NCBI GenBank assembly: GCA_021324975.1
Contig: JAJPIA010000101.1
Span: 77,924 to 141,923 of the forward strand
From: Bacillota bacterium
GTDB taxonomy: Bacteria; Sysuimicrobiota; Sysuimicrobiia; Sysuimicrobiales; Segetimicrobiaceae
DNA length: 64,000 nt
Direction: 5' to 3'
A program made the translations under genes and the position numbers. How positions within the stretch are numbered: position 1 is the stretch's first letter; each line of letters begins with the position of its first letter. Positions 24,834-34,762 of this stretch are shown here, in pieces. The notes beneath the pieces were generated by a model. The model was not told where the DNA came from. It was given only the letters and a program-made list of their open reading frames with translations, and made no database searches.

Positions 24834-25140
24834 AGATTCGCATAGATCAAGTCTCTTGCCCAGAGCCGGAACTTAGTGCACGATCGTGAACGTCGGGGAG
24901 TGAATCGCGGAAAGTCTCGTTCCGACAAGGGACGGGCGCGATCAAAGCGTACACCGCCCCGACTACGACGATGCGCGCAGCGAACTGGGGGGCGGAAGGC
25001 CGATTCCCAATGGGTGAAACCGCAAGCCAGCCTTTTCAGCTCTCGTTCAACGCAGCACTCAAGGTAGACTGCCAGGGGCCGCGGGTTACCTCAAACTGGA
25101 CGGCGGGCCACGACGTGCCGGCCGTCGCAGGGCGGTAGCA
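24834..25140. other. 307 bp without an assigned gene
   Basis: The stretch contains no convincing coding frame on either strand and no riboswitch core I can recognise. The open frame of the following MFS gene extends back into it without a standard start codon. Confidence 0.5.
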
Positions 25141-26370
25141 CTGTCCGCGGGCCGGCGGCGTTTCACGGCCGCCTTTGAGGCTCCCGGCTACCGCTGGCTT
25201 TGGCTGAAATCTCTCTCGACGGCAGCAGCATACACGATCGAAAATCTGAGTGTCGGCTGGCTTGTCCTCCAGCTGACCAATTCGCCGTTCTGGCTAGGCG
25301 TCGCCGTCGGCATGCGCGGAACGGCCCAGGCGCTGCTCAGCGTGCCCGCGGGCTTTGCAGCCGACCGGCTGGACCGCCGCGCCATCCTCATCGTCGCGCA
25401 GACGATCGCGGGACTCGGTGCGCTTGTGCTCGCCTATCTCATCCTGTCCGCGAAAATCGCGCTGTGGCACGTCCTGGTCTACATGGTGTTGGTGGGCGCG
25501 ATGATTTCGACGAACAGCCCGGCCACCAACGGCCTCGTCTACGACGTGGTCGGCGAAGCGCGCCTCCTCAACGCCAGCGCGTTTCTGTTCATGGCCAGCA
25601 GCATCGTCCGCATCGCCGGCGCGCTCGCCGGCGGCGTCATCATCGACCGGCTGGGCGTCGGTCGGAACTACCTGCTGATCGCGATCGTGAATGCCGGCGG
25701 TGTGGCATGCCTTGCCGCGCTGCGAAGCCCGCCTGCGCGGCGGCACGCGTCGGAGGCATTTGGCCGCGCGGTGACCGAGGGCGTCCGCTACGCGTTTCGC
25801 ACCGCCCGGATCCGCCGGCTGCTGCTCCTCAGCCTGACGATCGAAGGCTTCGGCTTCTCCACGTTCTCGTTGCTCCCGTTCATGGCGCGGGACGTCCTGC
25901 ACGTGGGCGGCGCCGGGCTCGGAGATCTGGCCGCTATGAACGGCGTAGGGCAGCTGGCGGCGACGCTGCTGATCGCCTCCCGCGTGGAACAGAAGCATCT
26001 CGGTTCGGTGCTCATGGGAGCAGCGTTCGGGTTCGGCGCCTGCATCATCGCGTTTTCGTCGTCTCCGTGGTTCGGGCTCTCGCTCGGTCTCATCACCACC
26101 GTGGGGCTCATGGGAAGCGCGTACGATGCGACGATCGCCGCATCGTTTCAACTCGGGGTTGCGGATGAGATGCGGGGGCGCGTGCTGGGCTTCTACTCGG
26201 CCACCTTTGGCCTCAACGCGCTGGGTGCTGTATGCATCGGTGCCGTCGCCACCATCACGGGCACGCCGCTGGCGCTCGGGTTGAGCGGTGCCGCAGTGAT
26301 TGCGAGCGCCTTCGCCCTCAGCCGCGGCGCCGTGGCGCTAATTCGGCCGGATCCCGCCCCTCCCGCTTGA
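25141..26370 (+). CDS. MFS transporter (probable CTG start)
   Basis: About 409 residues with 12 predicted helices. The coding signal begins with FEAPGYRWLWLKSLSTAAAY and continues into the helix 2-3 loop GFAADRLDRRAI, the major-facilitator signature position. No ATG, GTG or TTG occurs before helix 1 in frame; CTG 25141, five bases after AGGGCGG, would give the tail LSAGRRRFTAAFEAPGYRWL. The first ATG (25312) would remove helices 1 and part of 2. Sequence style is that of MFS_3/enterobactin-exporter-like drug or siderophore efflux proteins; the substrate is unknown. Confidence 0.85.
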   Translation: MSAGRRRFTAAFEAPGYRWLWLKSLSTAAAYTIENLSVGWLVLQLTNSPFWLGVAVGMRGTAQALLSVPAGFAADRLDRRAILIVAQTIAGLGALVLAYLILSAKIALWHVLVYMVLVGAMISTNSPATNGLVYDVVGEARLLNASAFLFMASSIVRIAGALAGGVIIDRLGVGRNYLLIAIVNAGGVACLAALRSPPARRHASEAFGRAVTEGVRYAFRTARIRRLLLLSLTIEGFGFSTFSLLPFMARDVLHVGGAGLGDLAAMNGVGQLAATLLIASRVEQKHLGSVLMGAAFGFGACIIAFSSSPWFGLSLGLITTVGLMGSAYDATIAASFQLGVADEMRGRVLGFYSATFGLNALGAVCIGAVATITGTPLALGLSGAAVIASAFALSRGAVALIRPDPAPPA

Positions 26371-26686
26371 AGCACTCCCCTTATGTTGTGTGTTGCCTTG
26401 GCCGCCGGCAAGGCCGGCATGATAACGGGTCCAATCACTGGGAAGGCCGCATCAGCGGCTTGCTTCGATGCCCGCCACTGCACTTTCTCCCCCGCCGGAG
26501 CACGGGTCATCGTCCGGCTGCGCCTGCACGTGTTCCTGCTTTCGCTTGGGCTTGCGCTGGTGGCGGCGGCCGTGGCGGTGCGGTACCCTTCGTTCCTCGC
26601 GCTCGGCCCTTCGACGGATGACGGGTACGGGCACATCAGCGAGTTCGTGAGCGCCGCGGGAGGTCCGTTGACGATGGGTGTGCTAC
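26371..26686 (+). other. 316 bp between MFS and M48 genes, doubtful ORF
   Basis: A plus-strand frame 26383-26709 (108 codons, from TTG/ATG-like positions) contains one hydrophobic helix (HVFLLSLGLALVAAAVAV). It has no Shine-Dalgarno site and runs 23 bp into the end of the convergent protease gene. I see no family match. Probably non-coding or a decayed gene. Confidence 0.25.
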
Positions 26687-27508
26687 CTAGCGTAGAGCAT
26701 CGTAATTGAACGGTTTGAGCGGCGGATAGGTGCGTGGTCCCATCTGTGCGATCCGTTCCTTCGCGCGTGCGATGCGGTCCGACGTGAGTGGATGCTCCGC
26801 GAGGAACGGTCCCCCCAACGGTCCACCGCCGTTTCCACCCTTCTCCATGAGCGTCTGGAAGAGTTGCAGCATGCCCTCCGGGTTGTACCCGGCAGTCACC
26901 ATGTCCTTGAGACCCGATGCATCCGCCTCGTCTTCGTCGTCCCGAGAGTGCTTCTGGCGCAGCACCCCCGCGGTGACGGCACCCCATCCAAGCGCAGCCG
27001 CCTTGTTCCCCGCGAGCAGGGTTCCGATCGCAACGGCGCGGCGCCGCTGCACCTGCTTGACGTACGCCTTCGCCCAGTGCTGCCGGTAGACGTGGGCGAG
27101 CTCGTGGCCGGTCACGGCCGCGACGGCGTCTTCTGTCTTCATGATCGCAAGAAGCCCGGTCAACATGAAGATGGGGCCCCCGGGCACCGCGAACGCGTTG
27201 ACTTCCTTGCTGTCGAGAACGTAGTACTGGTAGTCCCAGGTGGTCCGGTCCGTCTCAGAAAGATGCGCGACCAGGCGTTTCGCGAGGCCCTCGAAGAACC
27301 GCAGGCGGCCGTCCTTGACCGGTTGATACTTCTTGAGAAGGTCCTCGGTGGCCTTGGCGCCCACGGCCTTCTGCTCGGCCGGCGATGGAAGCGCCGGGGC
27401 CGCGTCGACTGGCCGCGAGAACACCCAAGGCGCGATGACCATGCTGACGCCGGCGCCTACAACACGCCTCCGGATTCTTCTGCGCGGTAACCGATGCTCC
27501 GAATTCAC
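26687..27508 (-). CDS. Secreted M48-family metallopeptidase
   Basis: 273 residues from GTG 27508. A basic N-terminus and hydrophobic stretch ending PVDAAPALP is a signal peptide or twin-arginine-like leader (RRRIRRRVVGAG). The zinc motif HELAH is at 135-139 and the third ligand Glu lies in DEDEADASGL. The C-terminal HPLTSDRIARAKERI is typical of periplasmic BepA/LoiP-like M48 proteins, which here lack a TPR domain. It should act on misfolded proteins outside the cytoplasm. Confidence 0.9.
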   Translation of the reverse strand: MNSEHRLPRRRIRRRVVGAGVSMVIAPWVFSRPVDAAPALPSPAEQKAVGAKATEDLLKKYQPVKDGRLRFFEGLAKRLVAHLSETDRTTWDYQYYVLDSKEVNAFAVPGGPIFMLTGLLAIMKTEDAVAAVTGHELAHVYRQHWAKAYVKQVQRRRAVAIGTLLAGNKAAALGWGAVTAGVLRQKHSRDDEDEADASGLKDMVTAGYNPEGMLQLFQTLMEKGGNGGGPLGGPFLAEHPLTSDRIARAKERIAQMGPRTYPPLKPFNYDALR

Positions 27509-27698
27509 CGGGCACGCCCTCCACCGGCCGGCGCGGTCAAACGCCTTGCAACCCGACCTCGGTTGATTAGTTCACAACCGCGGCCTGCTCACCTTCCCAC
27601 GGCGCAAGACAGCACAACCCCGAGAAAATAGAGACCGTAGGTCGGAACCGGCCACCCCAAGCCGGACGGGTTCACGATACCTGTCGTCGCGTCGCCGG

Positions 27699-30074
27699 CT
27701 ACTGCCGCGCCATCGCGATGCGTAGCGCATCCTCCGGCACGACCAGGTGGTCCACGCTTTCGGCGGCCTCAGCGATGGCAATCTGCACGCCCCTGATGCG
27801 GCCTGTAAATGCGTTGCCGCGAGACTCGTAGTCCGGAGAGACCGGCGCCCCGCTGTCCTCACCGACGTCGCAGCCATCGTCGGCAGAAAACGCCATCGGC
27901 TGCGTGGCTCCGACCGCGCCCTCGCCTACTTTCTTGCCGTCGACAAAGAGCGACACCTTACCGCCCTTGGCCAAACCGCCGCCGGCGTAGGCGAACTCCA
28001 TGCGCACCTGATGCGGGCCGGCCGGCAGCGCGTTGGCCGCCTCAGCGTAGAAGCGTTGTATGCCGAAAAAGTTGTAGCAGTACTTGAGCTTACCCCCCTT
28101 CGCGTAAAGGCTCCAACCGCCAGCGTTGCCGCCCTGGCAGACGATCACGCCCTCTACGCCAGAGGCCGGCACCTCGATCTCGGCGGTCACCGCGTGGGAC
28201 TTGTTCTTGATATTCACGACCGAGTTCTCCGACAGGCGACCCATGCCGGGGAAGAGGATCTGGGTCCTCCCTTTGACCAGCACCGGCCGGCCGGCGAAGT
28301 CGGAGTTTAAGCGCTCGACACGCCGGTCGTCGAGCGGCAGCACATTGTACTTCACCGCCTCGATCAGCCACAGGCGCTGCAGCTCGCGCAGCTTCTCCGG
28401 CATCTCCTTGGACAGGTCGTGTGCCTGGGTCCAGTCCTTGGTGGTGTCGTAGAGTTCCCAGACGTCATCGTCGAACGCCGGATACTTCCCGGTCATCACC
28501 CATGGGGTGCTGTGCCGGGTGACCGCCGTCCAGCCCCGATGGTAAATGCCGCGGTTGCAGAACATCTCGAAATACTGCGTCTCGCGCCGCTCCGCGGCCT
28601 TGGCGTCGTTGAACGAGTACAGCATGCTGACTCCCTCAATCGGTTGTTGCTGGACGCCGTTCACGAACAGGGGCTCCGGGAGCCCCGCCGCCTCGAGGAT
28701 CGTCGGCGCGACGTCAATCACGTGGTGAAACTGGGTGCGGATCTCGCCTTTGCCCTTGATCCCCCGCGGCCAGTGGACGATCATGCCATTGCGCGTACCG
28801 CCCCAGTGGGACGCCACCTGCTTCGTCCATTGATACGGCGTGTCCATGGCGTGCGCCCAGCCCACAGCGTAGTGATTGTAGGAATCGGGCCCGCCGAGCT
28901 TGTCGAGCCGGGCCGTGAGGAATTCGGGCGTCTCGATGCCCGTCATGCCGTTGAGGGTGAGCATCTCATTGTACGTGCCGTTCACCGTGCCCTCGGCCGA
29001 CGCGCCGTTGTCGCCGATAATGTAATACACGAGCGTGTCGTCCAGGACGCCGAGCTTCTGCAGCCCATCTATCACTCGGCCGATGTGGTGGTCGGTGTAT
29101 TCCAGGAAGCCCGCGTAGACCTCCATCTGGCGGCGCAGCACGGGTTTGAGCGCCTCGGGCATCGCATCCCACGCCGGGATCTCCGTGGGGCGGCGGGTCA
29201 GCTGAGCGTCCTGCGGGATCACGCGCAGTTCTTTTTGCCGCTTGAACGTCCGCTCGCGCAGCTTGTCCCACCCGTCGTTGAACTTGCCCTTGTATTTGTC
29301 GGCCCACTCCTTCGGCACGTGATGCGGGGCGTGGGTCGCTCCGGGCGCGAAATAGACGAAGAACGGCTTGTCAGGCATCAGCGCCTTTTGCTGCCCGATC
29401 CACTTGATGGCCTTGTCGGTCATATCCTCCATGAAGTGATAGCCTTCTTCAGGCGTCAGCTTAACCTCCACCGGCGTCGTGCCTTCGTAGAGCGTGGGGT
29501 ACCACTGGTTGGCTTCGCCGCCGATGAATCCGTAGAAGTACTCAAAGCCCCCGCCGCCCGTGGGCCAGGCATCGAACGGGCCCGCCGGGCTCGTCTGCCA
29601 CACCGGCACCTCGTGGCATTTGCCGAACTGGCCCGTCGCGTAGCCGTTGAGCCTGAGCGTCCTGGCGATCGGCGAGGCGGTATTGGGCAGAACCGAGCAA
29701 TACCCGGGCGCGCTGGTCGCAATTTCGGTGATACCACCCATGCCCACCGAGTGGTGGTTGCGCCCAGTCAGTAGCGCCTGCCGCGTCGGCGAGCATAGGG
29801 CCGTGGTGTGAAAACGATTGTACCTCAACCCCCCGGCCGCGAGGCGCTCCGCCGTCGGCGTGTTGCACGGTCCGCCAAACGCACTCGACGCGCCAAAGCC
29901 CACGTCGTCGAGCAGCACGATGAGGACGTTCGGGGCCCCCTTCGGCGGGCGCAATTGCTCGATCGGCGGGTACTTGGCATCGGGATCTTTTGCGTCGTAC
30001 GTGATCAAGCCCGTGCGGGGCCGATCGGGAATCGGCAGGATCTGGCGGGGATGCAGTTCACGTTGGGATGCCAT
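27699..30074 (-). CDS. Arylsulfatase, type I (formylglycine-dependent)
   Basis: 791 residues, starting with ATG 30074 behind GGGAGGACC. The metal-binding Asp pair is in LIVLLDDVGFG (56-57). The sulfatase signature is CSPTRQALLTGRNHHSVG with Cys94, the residue converted to formylglycine. The catalytic domain runs to about residue 540; a beta-rich C-terminal region (from about 600) looks like a LamG/jelly-roll module. No signal peptide is seen. The maturation enzyme is represented only by a truncated fragment directly upstream. Activity would need another FGE in the genome. Confidence 0.92.
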   Translation of the reverse strand: MASQRELHPRQILPIPDRPRTGLITYDAKDPDAKYPPIEQLRPPKGAPNVLIVLLDDVGFGASSAFGGPCNTPTAERLAAGGLRYNRFHTTALCSPTRQALLTGRNHHSVGMGGITEIATSAPGYCSVLPNTASPIARTLRLNGYATGQFGKCHEVPVWQTSPAGPFDAWPTGGGGFEYFYGFIGGEANQWYPTLYEGTTPVEVKLTPEEGYHFMEDMTDKAIKWIGQQKALMPDKPFFVYFAPGATHAPHHVPKEWADKYKGKFNDGWDKLRERTFKRQKELRVIPQDAQLTRRPTEIPAWDAMPEALKPVLRRQMEVYAGFLEYTDHHIGRVIDGLQKLGVLDDTLVYYIIGDNGASAEGTVNGTYNEMLTLNGMTGIETPEFLTARLDKLGGPDSYNHYAVGWAHAMDTPYQWTKQVASHWGGTRNGMIVHWPRGIKGKGEIRTQFHHVIDVAPTILEAAGLPEPLFVNGVQQQPIEGVSMLYSFNDAKAAERRETQYFEMFCNRGIYHRGWTAVTRHSTPWVMTGKYPAFDDDVWELYDTTKDWTQAHDLSKEMPEKLRELQRLWLIEAVKYNVLPLDDRRVERLNSDFAGRPVLVKGRTQILFPGMGRLSENSVVNIKNKSHAVTAEIEVPASGVEGVIVCQGGNAGGWSLYAKGGKLKYCYNFFGIQRFYAEAANALPAGPHQVRMEFAYAGGGLAKGGKVSLFVDGKKVGEGAVGATQPMAFSADDGCDVGEDSGAPVSPDYESRGNAFTGRIRGVQIAIAEAAESVDHLVVPEDALRIAMARQ

Positions 30075-30095
30075 TCAGGGTCCTCCCTTCCGCCA

Positions 30096-30290
30096 CTAGT
30101 TAAGTATCGATGCTGACCAGAATCCGTCGACGGTGACCGGGTGGACGGGCGCTTGCTCGGGATAGAAGTCCTCGGACACCATGTGAAGCGTCCCGCCCGG
30201 GGTCCACACCATGCCCGGATGGGGCTCGCGACCTTGCGGGGATCCGAGAGCCTCCTGGACCCCCGCTGGCGAGTGTGTGCTCCCGCTCAT
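30096..30290 (-). pseudogene. Truncated formylglycine-generating enzyme (FGE/SUMF1-like)
   Basis: From ATG 30290 (GGGGAG ten bases before it) the frame reads GMVWTPGGTLHMVSEDFYPE then APVHPVTVDGFW, the unmistakable start of the FGE-sulfatase domain (MVWIPGG.F.MGS...P.EAPVH.V.V..F). It stops after about 65 residues, whereas FGE is about 280-320. The catalytic Cys pair and Ca2+ sites are missing. The sulfatase gene follows 22 bp later on the same strand, so an FGE-sulfatase operon has lost its FGE. Confidence 0.75.
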
Positions 30291-30368
30291 CCCGCCCATC
30301 TCCCCGAATGCGATCTGATCAACGCCGCGGATCGATCCCAAACCCGCGACACGCCGGCCCTGTCGACG

Positions 30369-30962
30369 CTACGCCTTGACGATGGAGACCGCTCTCGCCT
30401 CCGAGTACGTCAAGACGATCAAGTCGCCCACCGTGAGGTTGGTGAGAAGAGCCGGATCGACCTGGAACCTCCGAACGTTGCCCTGCGCGCCCTTGAGGGT
30501 GATGAGCCCATCGGGTTTATCGAGCGCCAACACCCGCGCGGTGACCTGGATTTGGTGCGCGGCCATCGCAGCCGGCGCCTGCCCCGGTTCATCGCTCACT
30601 ATGGTGGCGCCCATTGCGCGGGCGGACGGCTTCTCCCCCGGGGCCGCCTTTCGAGCCTTGATCACCAGGGACCGGTAGTATCGCGCTGCCACACGGTTGC
30701 CCACCCTGACCGCGCTCAGGGAGACGCTCGGGTCGACCCAGACGGCGACAGTACCGGCCGGCCCCCGCAGCGTGACCAGCCGCTGGCGAAGATCGACGGC
30801 AACGACCGTCGCGGTGATCGTCACGAGTTGCCGATGGACTACCGTGGGCTTCGGTCCCGCCTGTGCCCGTGCCGCAGCCGGGTGGAAGGACAGCCCTCCG
30901 AGGACCATCCCCAATGCAAGCGCACCCGCAATCGATCGCCGAATCACTGCCACACATTTCAT
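30369..30962 (-). CDS. Secreted protein with two OB-like beta repeats
   Basis: 197 residues from ATG 30962, eight bases after AGGAGGAC. A signal peptide ends AAARAQAG. Two similar beta-rich segments follow: ITATVVAVDLRQRLVTLRGP...VWVDPSVSLSAVRVGNRV and VTARVLALDKPDGLITLKGA...FQVDPALLTNLTVGDLIV. The pattern (a strand pair, VDP turn, VGD/VGN strand) is seen in DUF5666-like and other periplasmic OB-type proteins. No catalytic residues can be named. It is followed by a small gene in the same direction. Confidence 0.7.
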   Translation of the reverse strand: MKCVAVIRRSIAGALALGMVLGGLSFHPAAARAQAGPKPTVVHRQLVTITATVVAVDLRQRLVTLRGPAGTVAVWVDPSVSLSAVRVGNRVAARYYRSLVIKARKAAPGEKPSARAMGATIVSDEPGQAPAAMAAHQIQVTARVLALDKPDGLITLKGAQGNVRRFQVDPALLTNLTVGDLIVLTYSEARAVSIVKA

Positions 30963-31015
30963 CGCCCTGTCCTCCTGAGCCATGACCTGATTGGCTTTTG
31001 TACGAGACATGGGTA

Positions 31016-31267
31016 TCAACGCGCCGCGGAGTTACCTTCGCTCGGGCGCTCCTGCCGCTCCACCGACACGATCGTCAGCCCGAGATCGCGCGCCCGGCTG
31101 ATGAGGCCGTAGAAGGCGGATTCATCGATCACCTCGCCCGAGAGGATGGTGTCCCCGTTAACGGGCTCAATCGCAAATCCGGCAAACCACGTGGACCAGT
31201 CTGGGGCGAGCACGCCACGGACGCGGATCACGTAGCGAGTCGGCTTCGCATCGCTGCGGTCGCTCAC
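31016..31267 (-). CDS. Small conserved-type protein, 83 residues
   Basis: GTG 31267 lies after GGAGGAGCTAGC. The protein (RYVIRVRGVLAPDWSTWFAG, then TILSGEVIDESAFYGLISRA) has an alpha/beta pattern. I recall similar small proteins in Chloroflexota and Actinobacteria with the ending RDLGLxxISVE, but I cannot name a family. The preceding minus-strand frame ends in a GTGA overlap with it. Confidence 0.65.
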   Translation of the reverse strand: MSDRSDAKPTRYVIRVRGVLAPDWSTWFAGFAIEPVNGDTILSGEVIDESAFYGLISRARDLGLTIVSVERQERPSEGNSAAR

Positions 31268-31390
31268 GCTAGCTCCTCCGAGCCGTGGCGATGGGCACCG
31301 GCCGGTGCCGGACAAGCCGGGTCTGCATTCGTGCCGGCGGTCCCCTGCCGTACCCATTCTGGAACCGTGTGATCGGTCTGCCGCGACGTT

Positions 31391-31464
31391 CGAACCGCGG
31401 TTGCCACCGATGCTACCGTGACCTGAACGAGAGATCGACCATCCAAAGTGACATAGCGGGTTGA
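31391..31464 (-). repeat. 74-bp dispersed repeat, copy A
   Basis: About 70 percent identical, without gaps, to 36533-36606. Both copies lie on the minus strand. In both, the same frame encodes a similar peptide (RYVTLDGRSLVQVTVASVAT here, CYATLGSRLLLEAAVVSIAT in copy B), with changes mostly at third codon positions. The similarity to a SulP/STAS fragment stops at its edge. Confidence 0.5.
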
Positions 31465-31468
31465 ACTT

Positions 31469-31558
31469 GATGTCGGGCACCGCGCTGCAGTCCAGGACAA
31501 CGGTTCGCGGTCGCGCGTTCTCGACGAATTGCCGGAATGCGTCGCGGAGACGGGGTCG
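31469..31558 (-). pseudogene. STAS-domain remnant of a SulP-type anion permease
   Basis: A 30-codon stretch reads RLRDAFRQFVENARP then RTVVLDCSAVPDI, the typical STAS strand-loop before the D-S-T/A motif in SulP permeases. The similarity ends abruptly five bases from the dispersed repeat. Neither the membrane part nor the end of the STAS domain is present. The remainder of 31559-31786 shows no gene. Confidence 0.45.
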
Positions 31559-31786
31559 CAAGGGTACCGCGCCGCAGCGGCGCAGGCGATCTACCGGAGT
31601 GACACGGGGGGTTGATTCTTCCGAGTCCCCAGCGCCCGGCCTCGGCTGGCATGCTCCTCCCCCGAGCCACGGAGCCCGCGGAGCCCATGCGGTTGTGTCG
31701 CGGGGGCAGATCACGGCATCGGCCGGCCCTGATTCCTTCCCCGGGGTCGAGCACCCTCCAACTCTAGTCAAAAATGTGATCAAGTT

Positions 31787-31796
31787 TTGCTAAAAT
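31787..31796 (+). promoter_or_regulatory. Extended -10 promoter element for the MalT-type regulator
   Basis: TTGCTAAAAT contains the TGnTAnAAT extended -10 pattern inside a marked AT-rich island (31760-31800) in otherwise GC-rich DNA. No good -35 hexamer is present. It implies transcription beginning near 31803, so the ATG at 31795 is unlikely to be the translation start. Confidence 0.45.
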
Positions 31797-31887
31797 GTGG
31801 GGCGAACAACGCAAAGACAGTTTTGAAATATCATGTGGCCTGCAAATTAAGAGGCGTGGCGGTCATCAAGCGGGCGGGGGACACGCT

Positions 31888-34753
31888 TTGACTGAACGTG
31901 TAAGTCACGTGGGAGTTGCAGGTTCACAACCGGTTGATCCCCAGGCTCGTTCGGCTCGTGGAGACGGCACGAGCCGACGAAGATCGACCCATGTCAGCGG
32001 AACCAACGCGGCAGGCGCTCGGCGCGATGTGCTGGTGACAAAGATCCGTACTCCACGGGTTCGCTCCCACCTCGTCCACAGGGAGCGATTGCTGGCCAAG
32101 CTCGAAGCAGAGCGTGCTCGCCCGCTCACGCTGCTCTGCGCTCCGGCTGGTTTTGGCAAGACCACTCTCCTCGTCGACTGGCTGGCCTCGCGGAGGACAC
32201 CTGACGGTCCTCCAGCCGCGGTAGCATGGCTGTCGTTGGACGAGGGCGACAACGATCCAACCCAATTCCTCCGGTTCTTGATCGCCGCGCTACGCGCGGC
32301 GGACCCACGGATTGGCGCCACCCTCCTCGAAGTCCTCAATACGCCACCCCACCCATCTATCCGGGCGATGCTGACGCTCTTGGTGAACGATCTCGTCGCT
32401 GCCGGCCGGGATATGACGCTCGTGTTCGAAGACTTTCACGTAATCCGCGATCGCGTGATCCACGACGCGGTCGCCTTCTTGCTCGACAACCCGCCGGCGC
32501 TGCTTCACATCGTCATCATGACGCGAGAAGATCCGCCCCTACCCCTGCCACGCCTGCGTGTCGCCGACGCGGTCTGCGAAGTGCGTGCCGCTGATCTTCG
32601 GTTCACCCTGAAGGAGGCGACCGCATTTCTTGAGGAGGTGATGAGGCGTCGGCTGTCACCCCAGGACCTTTCGGCGCTCGTGACCCGGACGGAGGGTTGG
32701 GTGGGCGGTCTGCAGTTGGCCGCGCTGTCGATGCCGAAGCAGGCGGATGAAATCTCTGCGTTCATAGCCGGCCTCGCGGGGAGTCATCGGTACCTGCTTG
32801 AGTATCTCACCGACGAGGTTCTCGCCCGGCAATCGCCTCCCATCGTTACGTTCCTGCTCCGCACTTCGATTCTCGACCGGTTGAATGTCGAGTTGTGCGG
32901 GGCGGTGCTCGGGGAAGAGAATCTGGACGATACCAGGGCGAAGCTTGACGAAGTCGAACGCCGCAATCTCTTCCTCGTTCCGCTCGATGACGAACGCCGT
33001 TGGTACCGGTACCATCGCCTCTTCGCGGACCTGCTGCGGGCCCGCCTCCGGCAGACAGACCCGGTCTTGTTCGCCGACCTCCACAATCGCGCCAGCCGTT
33101 GGTACGAGCAGCACGCGGTCTCGGGCGAAGCCATTCAACATTCGTTGACAGCGCAGGACTTCGATCGCGCGGCACAAATGGTCCAATCGAGCTCGCTTCG
33201 ATCGATCGCTCAAGGAGAGGTCCAAATCGTCCTTGACTGGTACCGTCGCCTTCCGGTGCCGCTGGTGGAATCCGATCCCCGGCTCGGCATTCCCTACGCG
33301 TACGCCTTGATGCTGTCCAATCAGCCGGACCTAGCCAAAGCCGAGATGCAGAACGTCGAACGGCACCTGCCGTCCGACCCGACCTCCCTGGACGCAAGGG
33401 CGGCACGCGGACGGATCGCGTTGCTTCGGGCCATTCAGGCGATTGGGAATGGCCATCTTGATCAGACTGTCGCGCTCGCTGCCGAAGCCCAGGCGTTGCT
33501 TCAGCCGCAAGACGAGGTGGCACGGGCATTCGCGCAACTCGGCATGGCTTATGCCTTTCGGGTGAGCGGGGACGTCGCGCCTGCCAGCGAGCGCACGCTC
33601 GTCGCGGCTACCGAAGAAGCGGGGCGCCTCAACCTCCCGGCGCTGGAACGCGTGGGCCTCAGTCTCCTCGCCCGCCTGTACATGTGCCAGGGGAAGCTCC
33701 GGCGGGCCGAAGTCACCTTTGACCGCGCGGAACGCGTGATCGGTAGGCACGTGCTGATGGGTGCCCCGATTTTCCATTTCAGCCGGGGAGAGCTCCTGCG
33801 AGAGTGGAACGATCCGCGCGGGGCGGAGACATCGCTCCAACAGGGCATCGACGCGATCTCCGAGCGCAACGGCGTCGACGCGTGGGTGGCGATGGAGGGG
33901 TATTTCTCATTGGCGCGGCTCCGGCAAGCGCAGGGAGATGGCCCGGGGGCTATGGGCGTGCTGGACGCGTATGCCAGGCTCGCGCGCCGATTCGACGTTG
34001 GCCCCCAAATGCTGGACGTGGCTGCCGCCGCGCGCGCCCGGTTGTGGCTGATGCAGGGCAACCAGACCGCCGCTGCGCGGTGGGCGGCCGGTGCCGGGCT
34101 TAGTTCCGATGACGCCGTGAGCTATGCGCACGAAACGGAGTACAAGGTGCTCGCACGCGTCCTGATCGCCGTGAAAGATCCCGCGGCCGCGCCGTTGCTC
34201 AACCGTCTCTTGGCCGACGCGGAACGATGCGGGCGCATCGGTGGTGCGATCGAAATCTTGACGCTCCTGAGCTTGGCTTGGTACGCCCTCGGCGATCGGG
34301 CTCGGGCGTTTGCCGCGCTGGACCGAGCCCTGACCCTCGGGGAACCGGAGGGGTACGTGCGCGTCTTCGCGGACGAGGGCGCCCCCATGGCCTCGCTGCT
34401 CCGCCGCGCCCGGCTCCATGGCATCGCGCCCGAATACACCGCCCGCTTGCTGGCCGTGATTGAGGGCGGTCGGGGCGGGCCCATTGCGTCGCGTGCGGTC
34501 TCCGAGAGCGCCCCGCCGTCTATCGCTCCGCGTTCCCCGGCCGCGTCCGCCCTCGTCGAGCCGCTCACGGAGCGGGAGCGCGAGGTCCTCCGGCTGGCCA
34601 TCTCGGGCGCCTCAAACCAGGAAATCGCTCGCCCGCTCGCTCACCATCACAATCGGCACCGTCAAACGGCACATGCACCACATCTTGGGGAAGTTCGGGG
34701 TGCAAAACCGTACTCAGGCCATCCTCCGCGCCCAGGCCCTCAATCTCGACTGA
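31888..34753 (+). CDS. MalT-type LuxR-family regulator with a frameshift in the DNA-binding domain
   Basis: A STAND-class activator of about 950 residues. A conserved N-terminus (LVTKIRTPRVRSHLVHRERL) leads to Walker A CAPAGFGKTTLL, an ATPase with GWVGGLQLAALS, then a long TPR-like sensor region. The C-terminal LuxR helix-turn-helix starts LTEREREVLRLAISGASNQE but shifts frame by +1 near 34622-34640; the true continuation (LTITIGTVKRHMHHILGKFG) is in the next frame and ends at 34753. Without correction the protein reads on to 35067 as junk. The start is uncertain (TTG 31888, or GTG codons near 32030). Confidence 0.85.
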
Positions 34754-34762
34754 GATTATCCG

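Noticed and set aside
24834-25140. Possible riboswitch or small RNA before the MFS gene
   Set aside because: I could find no core of c-di-GMP, SAM, TPP, cobalamin or ykkC classes and no paired terminator; left unassigned.
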